From contig CANKYK010000001.1 in assembly GCA_947488155.1 (NCBI GenBank), positions 868,001 to 932,000 of the forward strand: DNA of 64,000 nucleotides. Reading direction: 5' to 3'. Each line of letters starts with the position of its first letter. The first letter of the stretch is position 1. The notes under the pieces are model-generated. The model ran no database searches. It was not told the origin of the DNA and saw only the letters and a program-made list of their open reading frames with translations. This DNA comes from an uncultured Erythrobacter sp. GTDB lineage: Bacteria > Pseudomonadota > Alphaproteobacteria > Sphingomonadales > Sphingomonadaceae. Shown here piece after piece: positions 1 to 13,050 of this stretch. The position numbers were made by a program, and so were the translations under genes.

Positions 1-1
1 A

Positions 2-1591
<1,590 letters not shown>

Positions 1592-1603
1592 GAAAGCAGA
1601 CGC

Positions 1604-2041
1604 ATGCAGGCTCGCAAAGCAATGATTTCGATCATGGCGGCGAGCCTGTGCCTTGCTGCTTGCACATCTGAGGCATCGGAACAGGCGGCAGTGGATACGG
1701 CAGAGGAAAGCGTCATTGCAGAGACCTCGGTCGTCGACCTCAGCGTGGATGAGCTCGCGAGTTTAATAGACGGCGGCAATATCCGACTGATTGACGTGCG
1801 GCGCGATGATGAAGTGGCCGAGGGCATTATCCCGGGCGCAGAGCACATCATGCTCGATAATTTCGATCCAGCGGCGCTTGATCTAACCGATGGGCGCGAA
1901 GTGGTACTCTATTGCCGTTCTGGTCGGCGTTCCGGCATTGCAGCGGAGAAACTCGCGGCGCACACTGGCGAGCCGGCCAAGCATTTGGGCGGCGGGATCA
2001 TCGCCTGGCGTGAGGCAAATCAACCAGAAGTGACGCCGTAA
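1604..2041 (+). CDS. Rhodanese-like domain lipoprotein
   Basis: Lipobox-like SLCLAAC; rhodanese motifs LIDVRRDDEVAEGIIPGAEHI and active-site loop YCRSGRRS. Confidence 0.85.
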   Translation: MQARKAMISIMAASLCLAACTSEASEQAAVDTAEESVIAETSVVDLSVDELASLIDGGNIRLIDVRRDDEVAEGIIPGAEHIMLDNFDPAALDLTDGREVVLYCRSGRRSGIAAEKLAAHTGEPAKHLGGGIIAWREANQPEVTP

Positions 2042-2146
2042 GGTTGCCGGACTGGCCGACCACAGACCGGCCGCAACATCGCCATTCACGACAAAGTCAG
2101 CCGCGTGAGCGCAGTTTTCCAGAAATGCTTCTGGGAGGATGATTTC

Positions 2147-2719
2147 ATGCAACTGTTTCTGATGACTGCACCAATGCTTGCACTGGTGGCCACGGCAGGT
2201 GCCTCGGCCCAAGATCAAACGCAACCGCAGCCCGACGTGTTGGAGAGTTCATCTCCGCAAATCGACTTTCCCGCTTTTGCCGCGCTCACAGCAGAAGTTG
2301 CTGAGCTGCGCGAGCGGCGCCTTCTGCCCAAGGATGAGTTTCTGAAGCAAGCGCTCGCCGATGGTGCCCTATTGCTCGACACCAGATCTGCCGAAGCGTT
2401 CCGGCTTGGCCATATTGAAGGCGCAGTGAACCTGCCGTTTTCGGATTTTACCGAGGAGAAATTGGCCAAGGTGATCGGCGAAAACCGTGATCGTCCGATC
2501 TACATCTATTGCAACAACAACTTTAGCGATAATGTCGAACCAATCGGCCTGAAGGCAGCGCCGCTCGCGCTCAACATCCCGACCTTCATCAATCTGGTCG
2601 GCTATGGCTATGACAACGTGTGGGAGTTGGACGGCGTGATGCCGATCGCGGACGTTCCATGGACGGGCGAGCCGATGTTTGCACAGCTTCAGCCAATCCC
2701 AGAGCAAGCCACCCCGTAA
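2147..2719 (+). CDS. Secreted rhodanese-like domain protein
   Basis: ORF 2105-2719; signal peptide MQLFLMTAPMLALVATAGASAQ suggests start 2147; LLDTRSAEAFRLGHIEGAVNLPF and IYIYCNNNFSDN. Confidence 0.8.
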   Translation: MQLFLMTAPMLALVATAGASAQDQTQPQPDVLESSSPQIDFPAFAALTAEVAELRERRLLPKDEFLKQALADGALLLDTRSAEAFRLGHIEGAVNLPFSDFTEEKLAKVIGENRDRPIYIYCNNNFSDNVEPIGLKAAPLALNIPTFINLVGYGYDNVWELDGVMPIADVPWTGEPMFAQLQPIPEQATP

Positions 2720-2757
2720 TGAAAAAGGGCGGCCCCAACGCGGAACCGCCCTTTTCA
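2720..2757. terminator. Bidirectional intrinsic terminator
   Basis: tgaaaaagggcgg...ccgcccttttca inverted repeat between convergent genes. Confidence 0.8.
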
Positions 2758-2796
2758 TCAGGAGATCGTGTGAGCGCGAAGGCTCAATAGCGAGGC

Positions 2797-4632
2797 TTAG
2801 CCGCCGCGCTTAATCCGAAACTTCTTGCGGCCCAGGATCGCGGCTGCCGCCAAGCCAAACAGTACTGTCATCGGCGGTGCAGGGACTTCTGTGCCACTGC
2901 TGGTGCCGCCCGAGGAGCTGCTGGAGCTCGACGAAGACGATGACGAGCTCGAAGAGCTGCTGCTTGAACTGGTTGAGCCGCCCGATGACGAGCCAGAGCT
3001 GGAGCCTGAAGAACTCGACGACGAAGACGAGCTGCCCGACGAAGAGCTGGTGCTGCTGGTCATATCGCCCGAGGTGCTGCCGCCGCTGGTCGACATGCCA
3101 GACGTTGTGCTTCCGCTGCCGCCGGATGAGGATGAGCTGCTCGATGAAGAGCTGCTGCCTGAAGACGAGGAGCTGGACGATGCGCCGCCGGAGCTGCTGC
3201 CACCTGACGATGAACCGGATGAGCTACCTGAAGACGAGCTAGAGCTGGAGCCGCTAGAGCCGCCATTGCTGCCGCCCGATGAGGACGAGCTGCTCGACGA
3301 AGAAGACGAGCTGGAGGAAGAGCTGGACGATGATCCGCCCGAGCTGCCACCGGTTGAGGTCATGCCCCCGGTTGTTGTCGAAGAGCCACTTCCGCCGCCA
3401 GAGCTGCCACTGCTGGAACCGCCCGATGACGAACCTGATGAAGAGCCGCTGCTCGAGCCAGACGAGCTGCCTGAGCTGCTGCCGCCAGAAGACGATCCGG
3501 ACGAACTGCCCGAAGACGAACCTGAGGACGAGCCACTGCTCGAACCGCCGCTCGAAGTCATCCCTCCAGTTGAAGTGTTGCCACCAGTCGAAGTGTTGCC
3601 GCCAGTGGAGGTGTTACCGCCGCCGGATGAGCTGCTGGAAGAAGACGAAGACGAGCTGGAAGAGCTCGAAGAACTCGACGATGACGAGGATGAACTCGAA
3701 ACATTCCCAGACGAGCTTGAAACGTTGCCCGACGAAGACGAAACATTGCCCGATGACGACGAAACATTGCCAGAGGAGCTTGAAACCTGGCCGGTTGAAC
3801 TCGACACCTGACCAGTCGAGCTGCTCACTTGACCCGTAGAAGAGCTCACCTGTCCGGTCGATGTGCTGACCTGACCGGTCGAAGAAGACACATTGCCCGA
3901 AGAGCTAGACGTCGAGGTCGAAACCGCACCGGTAGACGAGGTGATCTCACCGCTAGAGCTGGTTGAGGTAACCACGCCCGAAGACGATGTGGTCGAGGTT
4001 GAATTGTCGATATCAATAATGATGTCGCCAGAGGATGAAACGCCATCGCTGGTCGTGCCGCCGCCAGAAGTCGTGGTGCTGACCACAGAGACATCGCCGC
4101 TCGACGAACCGCCGCCGCCGAAGAACCCGCCGCCAATAAAGCCGCCGCCGAAACCACCAAAGCCGCCGCTGCCGCCGATTACAATCGGAGCCGCGCTGCC
4201 CCCGCCGCGAATTGGCGGCAAGGGTGGAAGCGGTGCTGGAGCGTACGCAACCTGAGCGATGGGCGGGCACTCAGCTGGATCGAAATAAGTCTGCACAATG
4301 CGGCCTGCACCAGCGCCAGCGACTGCGCCAGCGCCTGATGCAGCGTTCGGGCCACCAAAGCCAGGCTGTTCTGGCTGGCACTCAATCGTGCGCTCTACGA
4401 TACGCCGGCGGCGCTGCTCCGGTGGAGGCAGTTGACGCGTGCGTGTCTTGATCAGTTGCGGCTCGCCCTTCACCAGACGGGTGCGGGTTTCGACCAGCTT
4501 CCCATCAATATTGGTGGTGAACTGCGGATCATCCGTGTTCATCGGCTCTGCCACTCGCACGGCGCCCCCGGTCATCAGGGCGAGCCCTGCGGCGGTGGCT
4601 GATAGCTTAGCTGCGGCCAGTTTGATCGACAT
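2797..4632 (-). CDS. Ser/Gly-rich low-complexity secreted protein with PEP-CTERM-like C-terminus
   Basis: N-terminal signal; long Ser-rich tract with repeats (STGQVSS, SSGNVSS, GGNTST); C-terminal EVPAPPMTVLFGLAAAAILGRKKFRIKRGG = short motif + TM helix + basic tail. Confidence 0.8.
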   Translation of the reverse strand: MSIKLAAAKLSATAAGLALMTGGAVRVAEPMNTDDPQFTTNIDGKLVETRTRLVKGEPQLIKTRTRQLPPPEQRRRRIVERTIECQPEQPGFGGPNAASGAGAVAGAGAGRIVQTYFDPAECPPIAQVAYAPAPLPPLPPIRGGGSAAPIVIGGSGGFGGFGGGFIGGGFFGGGGSSSGDVSVVSTTTSGGGTTSDGVSSSGDIIIDIDNSTSTTSSSGVVTSTSSSGEITSSTGAVSTSTSSSSGNVSSSTGQVSTSTGQVSSSTGQVSSSTGQVSSSTGQVSSSSGNVSSSSGNVSSSSGNVSSSSGNVSSSSSSSSSSSSSSSSSSSSSSSSSGGGNTSTGGNTSTGGNTSTGGMTSSGGSSSGSSSGSSSGSSSGSSSGGSSSGSSSGSSSGSSSGSSSGGSSSGSSGGGSGSSTTTGGMTSTGGSSGGSSSSSSSSSSSSSSSSSSSGGSNGGSSGSSSSSSSGSSSGSSSGGSSSGGASSSSSSSGSSSSSSSSSSSGGSGSTTSGMSTSGGSTSGDMTSSTSSSSGSSSSSSSSSGSSSGSSSGGSTSSSSSSSSSSSSSSSSSSSSGGTSSGTEVPAPPMTVLFGLAAAAILGRKKFRIKRGG

Positions 4633-4861
4633 GAGTTACGAACCTTGCATTTGCGTGGGCGGTTAAGAGGCGGCCCATCCGCTCCTTCACCAAATCCAAT
4701 CTTCTCATGATGCTTGGGCAGGGCCGTGCACAACGCGGTTAACCATGAATCGCAGCGGCTAACGCTGAAAATCCCGCCAAAAGCGTGGTTTTTCAGAGGG
4801 CCTGTCCCAGTTTGATACCGAATATGCGGACTAAGTAAGCCGCTGAGTTAGCCTGACGCGC

Positions 4862-5920
4862 TTAATCGCCTTCGCCAAACATGCTGGGCTGGCCATCGCC
4901 GCTGGCCCGATTCGCAGCCGTGGGCGCTGGCGAGGTCATTTCCAGATGTTCCCAACCGCCATCATTGAGCACCCGGCCGCGCGCTGTCCGCGCCAGCAGG
5001 CCGAGCTGGATCAGATATGGTTCGACCACATCCTCCACCGTGTCGCGCGGCTCTGCGAGGCCCGCCGCCAACGTCTCCACCCCCACCGGGCCACCCTTAT
5101 AAGTGGTTGCAATCATGGTGAGATAGCGCCGGTCCATCGCGTCCAGGCCCAGCCGGTCAATCTCCAACCGGGTGAGCGCATTGTCCGCGCCCGCGCGCGT
5201 CACCGTGCCCTCGCCCGCGACATGGGCAAAATCGCGCACACGGCGTAGCAAGCGGCCAGCGACCCGAGGCGTCCCGCGCGATCGGCGGGCGATCTCACGC
5301 GCGCCCTGTTTATCAATGTTCAGACCCAGCAGCCGCGCCCCGCGCGTCACCACCTGATCCAGCTCATCATGGGTGTAGAAATTGAGCCGAACCGGAATGC
5401 CAAACCGATCGCGCAAAGGCGTCGTCAGCAGGCCTTGCCGCGTGGTCGCGCCGATCAAAGTGAACGGCGGCAAGTCGATCCGCACGCTGCGGGCAGACGG
5501 CCCCTCGCCAATGATCAGATCGAGCGCGCGGTCCTCCATCGCGGGGTACAGCACTTCCTCGACGACCGGGTTCAGCCGGTGAATTTCGTCAATGAACAGA
5601 ACATCATGCGGCTCCAGGTTAGTGAGCAGCGCGGCGAGATCGCCGGCCTTTGCAATCACCGGCCCAGAGGTCGCACGGAAACCCACGCCAAGCTCATTAG
5701 CGACGATCTGCGCCAGCGTCGTCTTACCCAGCCCCGGAGGGCCAAAAAACAACGTGTGATCCATCGCCTCACCGCGCGATTTCGCGCTTTCAATGAACAC
5801 ACGCAAATTATCACGCGCGGCCTCTTGGCCGATAAATTCCTTAAGCGATTTGGGGCGCAGCGCCGCATCCGGATCGTCCGGCTGCCGGTCAGGCGAATGG
5901 ATCGGTGTCTCTTCGGTCAT
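4862..5920 (-). CDS. ruvB: Holliday junction branch migration ATPase RuvB
   Basis: [47 protein letters not shown]. Confidence 0.98.
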   Translation of the reverse strand: MTEETPIHSPDRQPDDPDAALRPKSLKEFIGQEAARDNLRVFIESAKSRGEAMDHTLFFGPPGLGKTTLAQIVANELGVGFRATSGPVIAKAGDLAALLTNLEPHDVLFIDEIHRLNPVVEEVLYPAMEDRALDLIIGEGPSARSVRIDLPPFTLIGATTRQGLLTTPLRDRFGIPVRLNFYTHDELDQVVTRGARLLGLNIDKQGAREIARRSRGTPRVAGRLLRRVRDFAHVAGEGTVTRAGADNALTRLEIDRLGLDAMDRRYLTMIATTYKGGPVGVETLAAGLAEPRDTVEDVVEPYLIQLGLLARTARGRVLNDGGWEHLEMTSPAPTAANRASGDGQPSMFGEGD

Positions 5921-6129
5921 GCGCCCTCCTCTTCCTGTGGCATGATGCAGTCGCGCACGCCCGGCCCGTCAAGCAATGTGCCCCCTGCCTCCTCGCACTC
6001 GCTTTTGCCAGAGATTTCAACCGCGCCGCTCGCGCCGAGGATAAAGGCGACCACCACCACGCCCGCCAGCAATGGCAAGAGCCAGCGCGGGATGTTCAAT
6101 CCAGGGCGAAGTTCATTGTCCTGCGTCAA
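5917..6129 (-). CDS. Small single-TM hypothetical protein
   Basis: 70 aa, one TM segment; ATGA overlap with ruvB start. Confidence 0.6.
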   Translation of the reverse strand: MTQDNELRPGLNIPRWLLPLLAGVVVVAFILGASGAVEISGKSECEEAGGTLLDGPGVRDCIMPQEEEGA

Positions 6130-6216
6130 AACGGGTTCACCGTATAGCCGTTTTGCTGGAGCAAAGCATGAGTGTTCCTTTGGTAGTCATATTGAGTGCA
6201 CAGAGTTCGGGCCGTC

Positions 6217-6237
6217 ATGCTGAACTTGTTTCAGCAT
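6217..6237. repeat. REP-like hairpin, left copy
   Basis: atgctgaa-cttgt-ttcagcat, 8-bp stem, inside the longer shared segment 6212-6242. Confidence 0.8.
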
Positions 6238-6261
6238 CCATCGCCCGTCACAAGGCACCTT

Positions 6262-6597
6262 GTGAAGCGCGATATCCAACCCTGTGTCTACATTCTGGCA
6301 AGCGGATACCGAGGCACGCTGTACACGGGCGTTACCTCTGACCTGCCCGCGCGCCTTTGGCAGCACCGCGAGGGAATCACTGGAGGCTTCACCAGCCAAT
6401 ATGCGGTTCACCGATTGGTTCATTTTGAGGTCTTCGGCGCAATGGACGGTGCCATCACCCGAGAGAAACAGATCAAAAACTGGCGCCGCCAATGGAAGAT
6501 CAATCTGATCGAGGATGCCAACCCGCATTGGCAAGACTTGGCAGTTGATTTTGGATTTGAGCCTTTGCCGCCGCGTAGCGCTGGTGATGGATCCTGA
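6262..6597 (+). CDS. GIY-YIG nuclease superfamily protein
   Basis: ORF 6196-6597; CVYILASGYRGTLYTGVTSDLPARLWQHREG...FTSQYAVHRLVHFE...AITREKQIKNWRRQWKINLIE; GTG at 6262 avoids translating the repeat, ATG at 6196 also possible. Confidence 0.9.
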   Translation: MKRDIQPCVYILASGYRGTLYTGVTSDLPARLWQHREGITGGFTSQYAVHRLVHFEVFGAMDGAITREKQIKNWRRQWKINLIEDANPHWQDLAVDFGFEPLPPRSAGDGS

Positions 6598-6611
6598 AAC
6601 AAGTTCAGGAT
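6591..6611. repeat. REP-like hairpin, right copy (inverted relative to left copy)
   Basis: atcctgaa-acaag-ttcaggat; reverse complement matches left copy except a paired g/c to c/g swap. Confidence 0.8.
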
Positions 6612-6640
6612 GACGGGAAAGTGATGGCTGAAGGCTTCGA

Positions 6641-7156
6641 TCAGTCATTTTCTGACAGCGTGGGCAATGGCGTCTTGGGCATTTGCACAATTTCGTCACC
6701 AAGCGCCAATATCGCCATCAGATATCCTTCTAGCGCCAGAACATTGCTGGCTACATCATCAAGGTGCTCTGAGTTAACCGCGCTTCCATCTGGTTTAGAG
6801 CTGTCGATCAACGCTTGTGTATAGGTGTAGAAGCTTACGATCTTCGATACCTGCTCAGGTTCCAACTCCGATAGTGAATCAGCATTTGCTTCGAAAACCC
6901 TGGTGTAGTTGCTCCGGATGTCCATGACGTAGCTGTCGCCAGTCCAAGTGCCATTGCGAACCTGATTTGCGAGTGAATGATAGCGCTCAAGATAGCGGTC
7001 GGAACGCAACAAAAAACCTATCGCCTGAACTTCTGATGCAATAGCAACGAGTGTTGACTGCCTCCGCCTTTTGCGGTCTGAAGTTTTGTCATAGAACTGA
7101 AAAGTCCACGCCAACAAGACACCGAAGGCGGCAAGTCCAAACTGCCATTCCATCAC
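6641..7156 (-). CDS. Hypothetical membrane-anchored protein
   Basis: 171 aa with N-terminal TM; ATGA overlap with the stop of ruvA. Confidence 0.65.
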   Translation of the reverse strand: MMEWQFGLAAFGVLLAWTFQFYDKTSDRKRRRQSTLVAIASEVQAIGFLLRSDRYLERYHSLANQVRNGTWTGDSYVMDIRSNYTRVFEANADSLSELEPEQVSKIVSFYTYTQALIDSSKPDGSAVNSEHLDDVASNVLALEGYLMAILALGDEIVQMPKTPLPTLSEND

Positions 7157-7773
7157 CCCGCCGCCTTTTTCAGCGCCACCCGGATCAGATCGCCTTCCTT
7201 TGCATCCTCGCCCAGCTCGCTTTGCGCGCGGGCCACAGCCTGCGCCGCGACCGCTGGTTTAAAGCCGAGGTTCTCCAGCGCGCTCACCGCATCCGCGCTC
7301 GCGCCGCCTGCTTGTGAAACTGCACCAATTGGCGCTCCCGCAATCCCGCCGCCCGGCCCAGAAGCAGGTAGCGCGCCGGCCTTATCCTTCAGCTCGTTGA
7401 CAATCCGACTCGCCAGCTTCGGCCCAACGCCCTGCGCCCGCGCGACCGTGGCCGCATCGCCGCCAGCACAGGCATCGCGCACTTCGCCAGTCGACAGGGC
7501 AGAGAGGATCGCCAAGGCCACCTTGCTGCCCACCCCTTGGACGGTGGTGAGCAGGCGGAACCAATCGCGCTCTGCGCTTTCGGCAAAGCCGAGCAAGCGC
7601 ATATCATTCTCGCTGACCTGCAAATCAGTGTGGATGGTGCAGGCCTCACCCACCTCGCCCATGGCGCCAAGCGTTTTGGTGGAGCAATGGACCAGATAGC
7701 CTACGCCCTGAACATCGACGATGGCCCAATCCTCGCCCGTTTCATCGAGGCGTCCGGATAATTTCGCGATCAT
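7153..7773 (-). CDS. ruvA: Holliday junction branch migration protein RuvA
   Basis: MIAKLSGRLDE, LLTTVQGVGSKVALAIL, GVGPKLASRIVNELKDK. Confidence 0.97.
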   Translation of the reverse strand: MIAKLSGRLDETGEDWAIVDVQGVGYLVHCSTKTLGAMGEVGEACTIHTDLQVSENDMRLLGFAESAERDWFRLLTTVQGVGSKVALAILSALSTGEVRDACAGGDAATVARAQGVGPKLASRIVNELKDKAGALPASGPGGGIAGAPIGAVSQAGGASADAVSALENLGFKPAVAAQAVARAQSELGEDAKEGDLIRVALKKAAG

Positions 7774-8040
7774 ACTCGTGTTCCCTTGGACATGGTTTGT
7801 TCCTGCCTTAACCGCGCGGCTTTGACCAGAGGAAGTTGATTGGTTGTCCAGAAGAGTATTGGTTTTCCTACCTCAGGGGCGATCGCTATAAACTTGCCCA
7901 TGCAAACCGCCCCGCTCTTCGCACCTTTCACGCTTAATCGGAATTTCCGATCAATGGGGGCACCGGTGATCGATTGCTTTTCTTCTTCTAGACTGTGTTC
8001 CAGCCGTTCCAAGCGTGCGTCACGCACGATGAACCGAGCC

Positions 8041-8110
8041 GTCCGCTCCCTCCACCAGTCCACCCGGAGCCTACCGGGACACCATCCGGGTGGACGGGTG
8101 GAAGGAACGG
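8041..8110. repeat. Dispersed palindromic element, copy 1 (degenerate)
   Basis: gtccacccggagcctaccgggacaccatccgggtggac core shared with copies at 24869 and 28160. Confidence 0.8.
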
Positions 8111-8181
8111 TAGCCATGCAACCAGAACAGACGCGCAGCCAAAGGTGGACAAACGCGGCGAGATTGGCGAATTGGGCGGCT

Positions 8182-9252
8182 ATGAGTTGGAACACCTTCG
8201 GACGCGCATTGCGCTTCACCACTTGGGGCGAGAGCCATGGACCGGCATTGGGCGTGGTGCTGGACGGGTGCCCGCCGGGCATTGCGCTGAGCGAGGCAGA
8301 CATTCAGCCGTTCATGGACGCGCGCAAGCCGGGCACGAGCAAGTTCACCACTCAGCGCAAAGAGGCCGATCTGGTGCGAATCCTCTCTGGCGTGTTCGAA
8401 GGCAAAACCACCGGCACGCCGATCAGCATGATGATCGAGAACACCGATCAGCGCAGCAAGGATTACGGCGAGATCGCCAAGAGCTATCGCCCTGGCCATG
8501 CGGACTACACCTATGATGCGAAATACGGACATCGTGACTATCGCGGCGGCGGGCGCAGCAGCGCACGCGAGACCGCGGCACGAGTGGCGGCGGGCGCGGT
8601 GGCGCGGCTGATCATCCCAGAGGTCACCATCACCGGCTTCGTGTGCGAGCTGGGCGGGGACAGGATCGACCGCGAGGCGATCAACCTCAGCGAGATCGGC
8701 AACAACCCGTTCTGGTGTCCAGACAGCTGGGCGGCGAAACGCTGGGAAGAGCTGGTCGATACAGCGCGCAAGGACGGGTCATCGCTGGGCGCGGTGGTCG
8801 AATGCGTGGCAACGGGCGTGCCCGCCGGATGGGGCGCGCCGGTCTATGCAAAGCTAGACAGCGATCTGGCCGCCGCAATGATGACGATCAACGCAACCAA
8901 GGGCGTGGAGATTGGCGATGGGTTCGAGGCAGCGCGGCTGACCGGAGAGCAAAACGCCGATGCGATGAGCCCGGGCACAGATGGCACTCCGCAATACGTC
9001 AGCAACCACGCAGGCGGCACGGCGGGCGGCATCTCAACCGGACAGCCTGTGGTGTGCCGCACGGCGTTCAAACCCACCAGCTCGATCCTGACCCCGGTGG
9101 ACTCGATCAACTCCGATGGAGAGGCCACCAAAGTCCGCACCAAGGGGCGGCACGACCCGTGCGTCGGCATTCGCGGCACGCCGGTGGTGGAGGCGATGAT
9201 GGCGCTGGTGTTGGCCGATCACAAACTGCTGCACCGTGCTCAAGTAGCGTGA
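8182..9252 (+). CDS. aroC: Chorismate synthase
   Basis: [59 protein letters not shown]; start moved from ORF start 7840. Confidence 0.97.
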   Translation: MSWNTFGRALRFTTWGESHGPALGVVLDGCPPGIALSEADIQPFMDARKPGTSKFTTQRKEADLVRILSGVFEGKTTGTPISMMIENTDQRSKDYGEIAKSYRPGHADYTYDAKYGHRDYRGGGRSSARETAARVAAGAVARLIIPEVTITGFVCELGGDRIDREAINLSEIGNNPFWCPDSWAAKRWEELVDTARKDGSSLGAVVECVATGVPAGWGAPVYAKLDSDLAAAMMTINATKGVEIGDGFEAARLTGEQNADAMSPGTDGTPQYVSNHAGGTAGGISTGQPVVCRTAFKPTSSILTPVDSINSDGEATKVRTKGRHDPCVGIRGTPVVEAMMALVLADHKLLHRAQVA

Positions 9253-9415
9253 GCGATAGCATGACCAGGCGCATGCAGGTTGGCGGTGAATAACATGCAG
9301 GCTTGCAATGCGGATTGGCGCGCAGCGCAGGCGCGGCGCAGACTACCAAACAGCCCTGGCTTTCGACCAACGTCAATTGCCACTTCACCCACCATTGGCT
9401 AGCTAGAACAACGCT

Positions 9416-10561
9416 TTGACCCCTCCCCACGAACAAGCAGGTATCCCCATCCGCTCTTCCCCCTCACAGCAATCAGACCTCCACCTCGAAAGCGCCTCTG
9501 GCAGTATGGACGAAGGAGATGCTGAGCTGGCTCCCGTGACCACGAACGAAGAGGTAGAGCCGGTGATCAATCCGCGCGCCCTCGCCCGTGAACTCGCAGC
9601 ATTCCGGACACCGCGCGTCTCGCGCAGCATCTGGGAAGTGGCCTCTACCTTTGTGCCGTTTGCGGTACTGCTGGGCGCGATGCTGTTCGCGGTGCAGGCG
9701 GGGCATTATGCCGCCTTTGCGCTGACGCCGCTCGCAGGAATGCTGCTGCTGCGCCTGTTCATCATCCAGCATGATTGCGGGCATGGATCGTTCTTCAAGA
9801 GCAAGACCGCCAACACCTGGCTCGGCCGCTCCATCGGCGTGCTGACGCTGACCCCGTATGATTGCTGGAGGCGCAGCCACGAGCTGCATCATGCCAGCAC
9901 GGGCAACCTCGATGCGCGCGGGTTTGGCGATGTCGATACGCTGACCGTGCGCGAATACCGGGCAAAGAGCTGGCTTGGGCGGTTTGGATACCGGCTCTAT
10001 CGCCATCCGATTGTGCTGATGGGCATTGGCCCGGCCTATCTGTTCCTGCTCAGGCACCGCCTGCCGATCGGGCTGATGAAGGACGGATGGGTCTATTGGA
10101 TCAGCGCCCTGGCCACCAATGCCGTTGCCGCAGCGCTGCTCATTACGCTGGGCCTGATCTTTGGGGCCTATGTGACCGCAATCGTGTTCCTGCCAGTGCT
10201 GCTGACCGCCGCATCGGTTGGCGTATGGCTGTTCTATGTCCAGCATCAGTTTGAGGATGCGCATTGGGACACGCGCGAAAACTGGTCCTATCACGAATCG
10301 GCAATTGGCGGCAGTTCCTATCTACACCTGCCAGCTGTGATGAATTGGTTCACCGGCAATATCGCGATCCACCACATCCACCATCTGGTCAGCCGCATCC
10401 CGTTCTACCGGCTGCCCACCGCGCTAAAGGCACACCCGGAGCTAGCGGAGATCAACCGCGTTGGCCCGCGCGAAGCGGTCAGCTCAATGTGGCTGGCGCT
10501 ATGGGATGAGGATCGCCGCAAATTGATCAGCTTTCGCGAGGCCAAACGGCTCTCAATCTGA
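9416..10561 (+). CDS. Fatty acid desaturase family protein
   Basis: Histidine boxes HDCGHGSFF, HELHHASTG, HIHHLVSRIP with several TM segments; internal ATG start near 9506 possible. Confidence 0.88.
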   Translation: MTPPHEQAGIPIRSSPSQQSDLHLESASGSMDEGDAELAPVTTNEEVEPVINPRALARELAAFRTPRVSRSIWEVASTFVPFAVLLGAMLFAVQAGHYAAFALTPLAGMLLLRLFIIQHDCGHGSFFKSKTANTWLGRSIGVLTLTPYDCWRRSHELHHASTGNLDARGFGDVDTLTVREYRAKSWLGRFGYRLYRHPIVLMGIGPAYLFLLRHRLPIGLMKDGWVYWISALATNAVAAALLITLGLIFGAYVTAIVFLPVLLTAASVGVWLFYVQHQFEDAHWDTRENWSYHESAIGGSSYLHLPAVMNWFTGNIAIHHIHHLVSRIPFYRLPTALKAHPELAEINRVGPREAVSSMWLALWDEDRRKLISFREAKRLSI

Positions 10562-10691
10562 GCAAAGAACGCGGAAGTTCCAAGACGGTGAAGTGCGCAA
10601 TTGGCCTTGCGACAAATCGATCCTGTCAATCAATCAGCGCATATTAATCGATTAGACAGATCACACTCAAACCGTCATCTTCTGCTCATAA

Positions 10692-12935
<2,244 letters not shown>

Positions 12936-12962
12936 TCGGGCACAAGCCTGATCGGGTCGCAA

Positions 12963-12996
12963 GAAAGCCCTCGGCAGAAATGCCGGGGGCTTTTTA
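12963..12996 (+). terminator. Intrinsic terminator of katG
   Basis: aaagccctcggcagaaatgccgggggcttttta. Confidence 0.75.
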
Positions 12997-13050
12997 TTTG
13001 GGACTTTGGGATGGGTCAGGAGGTTGATAGGGCCGCGCTGCCCTACGTCT

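Noticed and set aside
2825-3811. 328-aa + strand ORF rich in Glu/Asp/Leu/Pro
   Set aside because: Exact antisense of the Ser-rich gene; the composition is the complement of Ser/Gly codons, with no start context or domain.
5369-6223. 284-aa + strand ORF
   Set aside because: Antisense to ruvB, which is unambiguous; Arg-rich composition typical of shadow ORFs in high-GC DNA.
7770-8303. 177-aa - strand ORF between ruvA and aroC, considered as ruvC or a novel gene
   Set aside because: No RuvC motifs; it runs through the palindromic repeat and the aroC start. The short part at 7774-8000 could be coding but is unsupported.
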